64,000 nt of DNA from Purshia tridentata. Lineage: Eukaryota > Streptophyta > Magnoliopsida > Rosales > Rosaceae. The stretch is taken from positions 31,310-95,309 of the forward strand of contig QANT01005660.1 of the NCBI GenBank assembly GCA_003254885.1. The letters run 5' to 3'. This document shows positions 63,948 through 64,000 of this stretch, in pieces (position 1 is the stretch's first letter; each line of letters begins with the position of its first letter). Under the pieces are notes generated by a model that did not search any database, was not told the origin of the DNA, and saw nothing but the letters and a program-made list of their open reading frames with translations. A program made the translations under genes and the position numbers.

Positions 63948-64000
63948 TTATTGTTATTGGTTGAAACTCTTGAAATGTTCTCTCCATTGGTAGTGACAGT

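Noticed and set aside
1-64000. CRISPR arrays, bacterial operons, Shine-Dalgarno sites, organelle-type gene order
   Set aside because: None seen. The intron-rich genes show that this is plant nuclear DNA.

Overview
This is nuclear DNA from a flowering plant, most likely a eudicot. The genes have many GT-AG introns, the intergenic DNA is very AT-rich, (GA)n microsatellites are frequent, and every recognisable protein is of plant type: class III peroxidase, P3A plasma-membrane H+-ATPase, plant CSN5, KAKU4 and an LRK10L-type kinase relic. Woody rosids are a plausible source, but the sequence does not settle the species. Exon models were made by hand from splice signals, reading-frame continuity and protein-family recognition. 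Where exons are listed, their phases join without a frame break.

Layout. A 1,022-bp Mutator-like non-autonomous transposon (93-1114) with terminal inverted repeats and a perfect 9-bp target duplication lies near the left edge. A related 1,034-bp copy in the same orientation (62914-63947) lies at the right edge. Between them, left to right: an ADA1/HFI1-like SAGA subunit (3997-5259, -); centromere protein O (7785-12658, +, 13 exons); a small glyoxalase-family protein (13706-14484, -); a secreted class III peroxidase (15568-17094, +); a plasma-membrane H+-ATPase (18530-25357, -, 16 exons); about 10.7 kb of AT-rich DNA without a recognisable gene (25358-36067); COP9 signalosome subunit 5 (36068-38807, -); the nuclear-envelope protein KAKU4 (39646-45711, -, 12 exons); a decayed receptor-like kinase pseudogene (46801-47755, -) with a rearranged copy of its 3' end beside it; the 60S biogenesis factor REI1 (48258-50631, +); a DUF1644 zinc-binding protein (51587-52905, -); and the ribosome-rescue GTPase HBS1 with a SKI7-like alternative exon (56190-61365, -).

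The genes do not form one pathway. Most are housekeeping genes of the nucleus (SAGA, kinetochore, COP9, nuclear envelope) or of ribosome and mRNA quality control (REI1, HBS1/SKI7). The peroxidase and the proton pump act at the cell wall and plasma membrane.

The most interesting observations are: the HBS1/SKI7 alternative exon, which can be read either as an in-frame 222-bp cassette or as a terminal exon with its own stop; the pair of Mutator-like elements carrying a 33-bp minisatellite open on both strands; the kinase pseudogene with several independent lesions and a template-switch-like A-B-A-B duplication; a promoter-like island inside intron 1 of the H+-ATPase; and several local tandem duplications in the gene-poor region. 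I found no CRISPR array, operon, virus or clearly novel multi-gene system.
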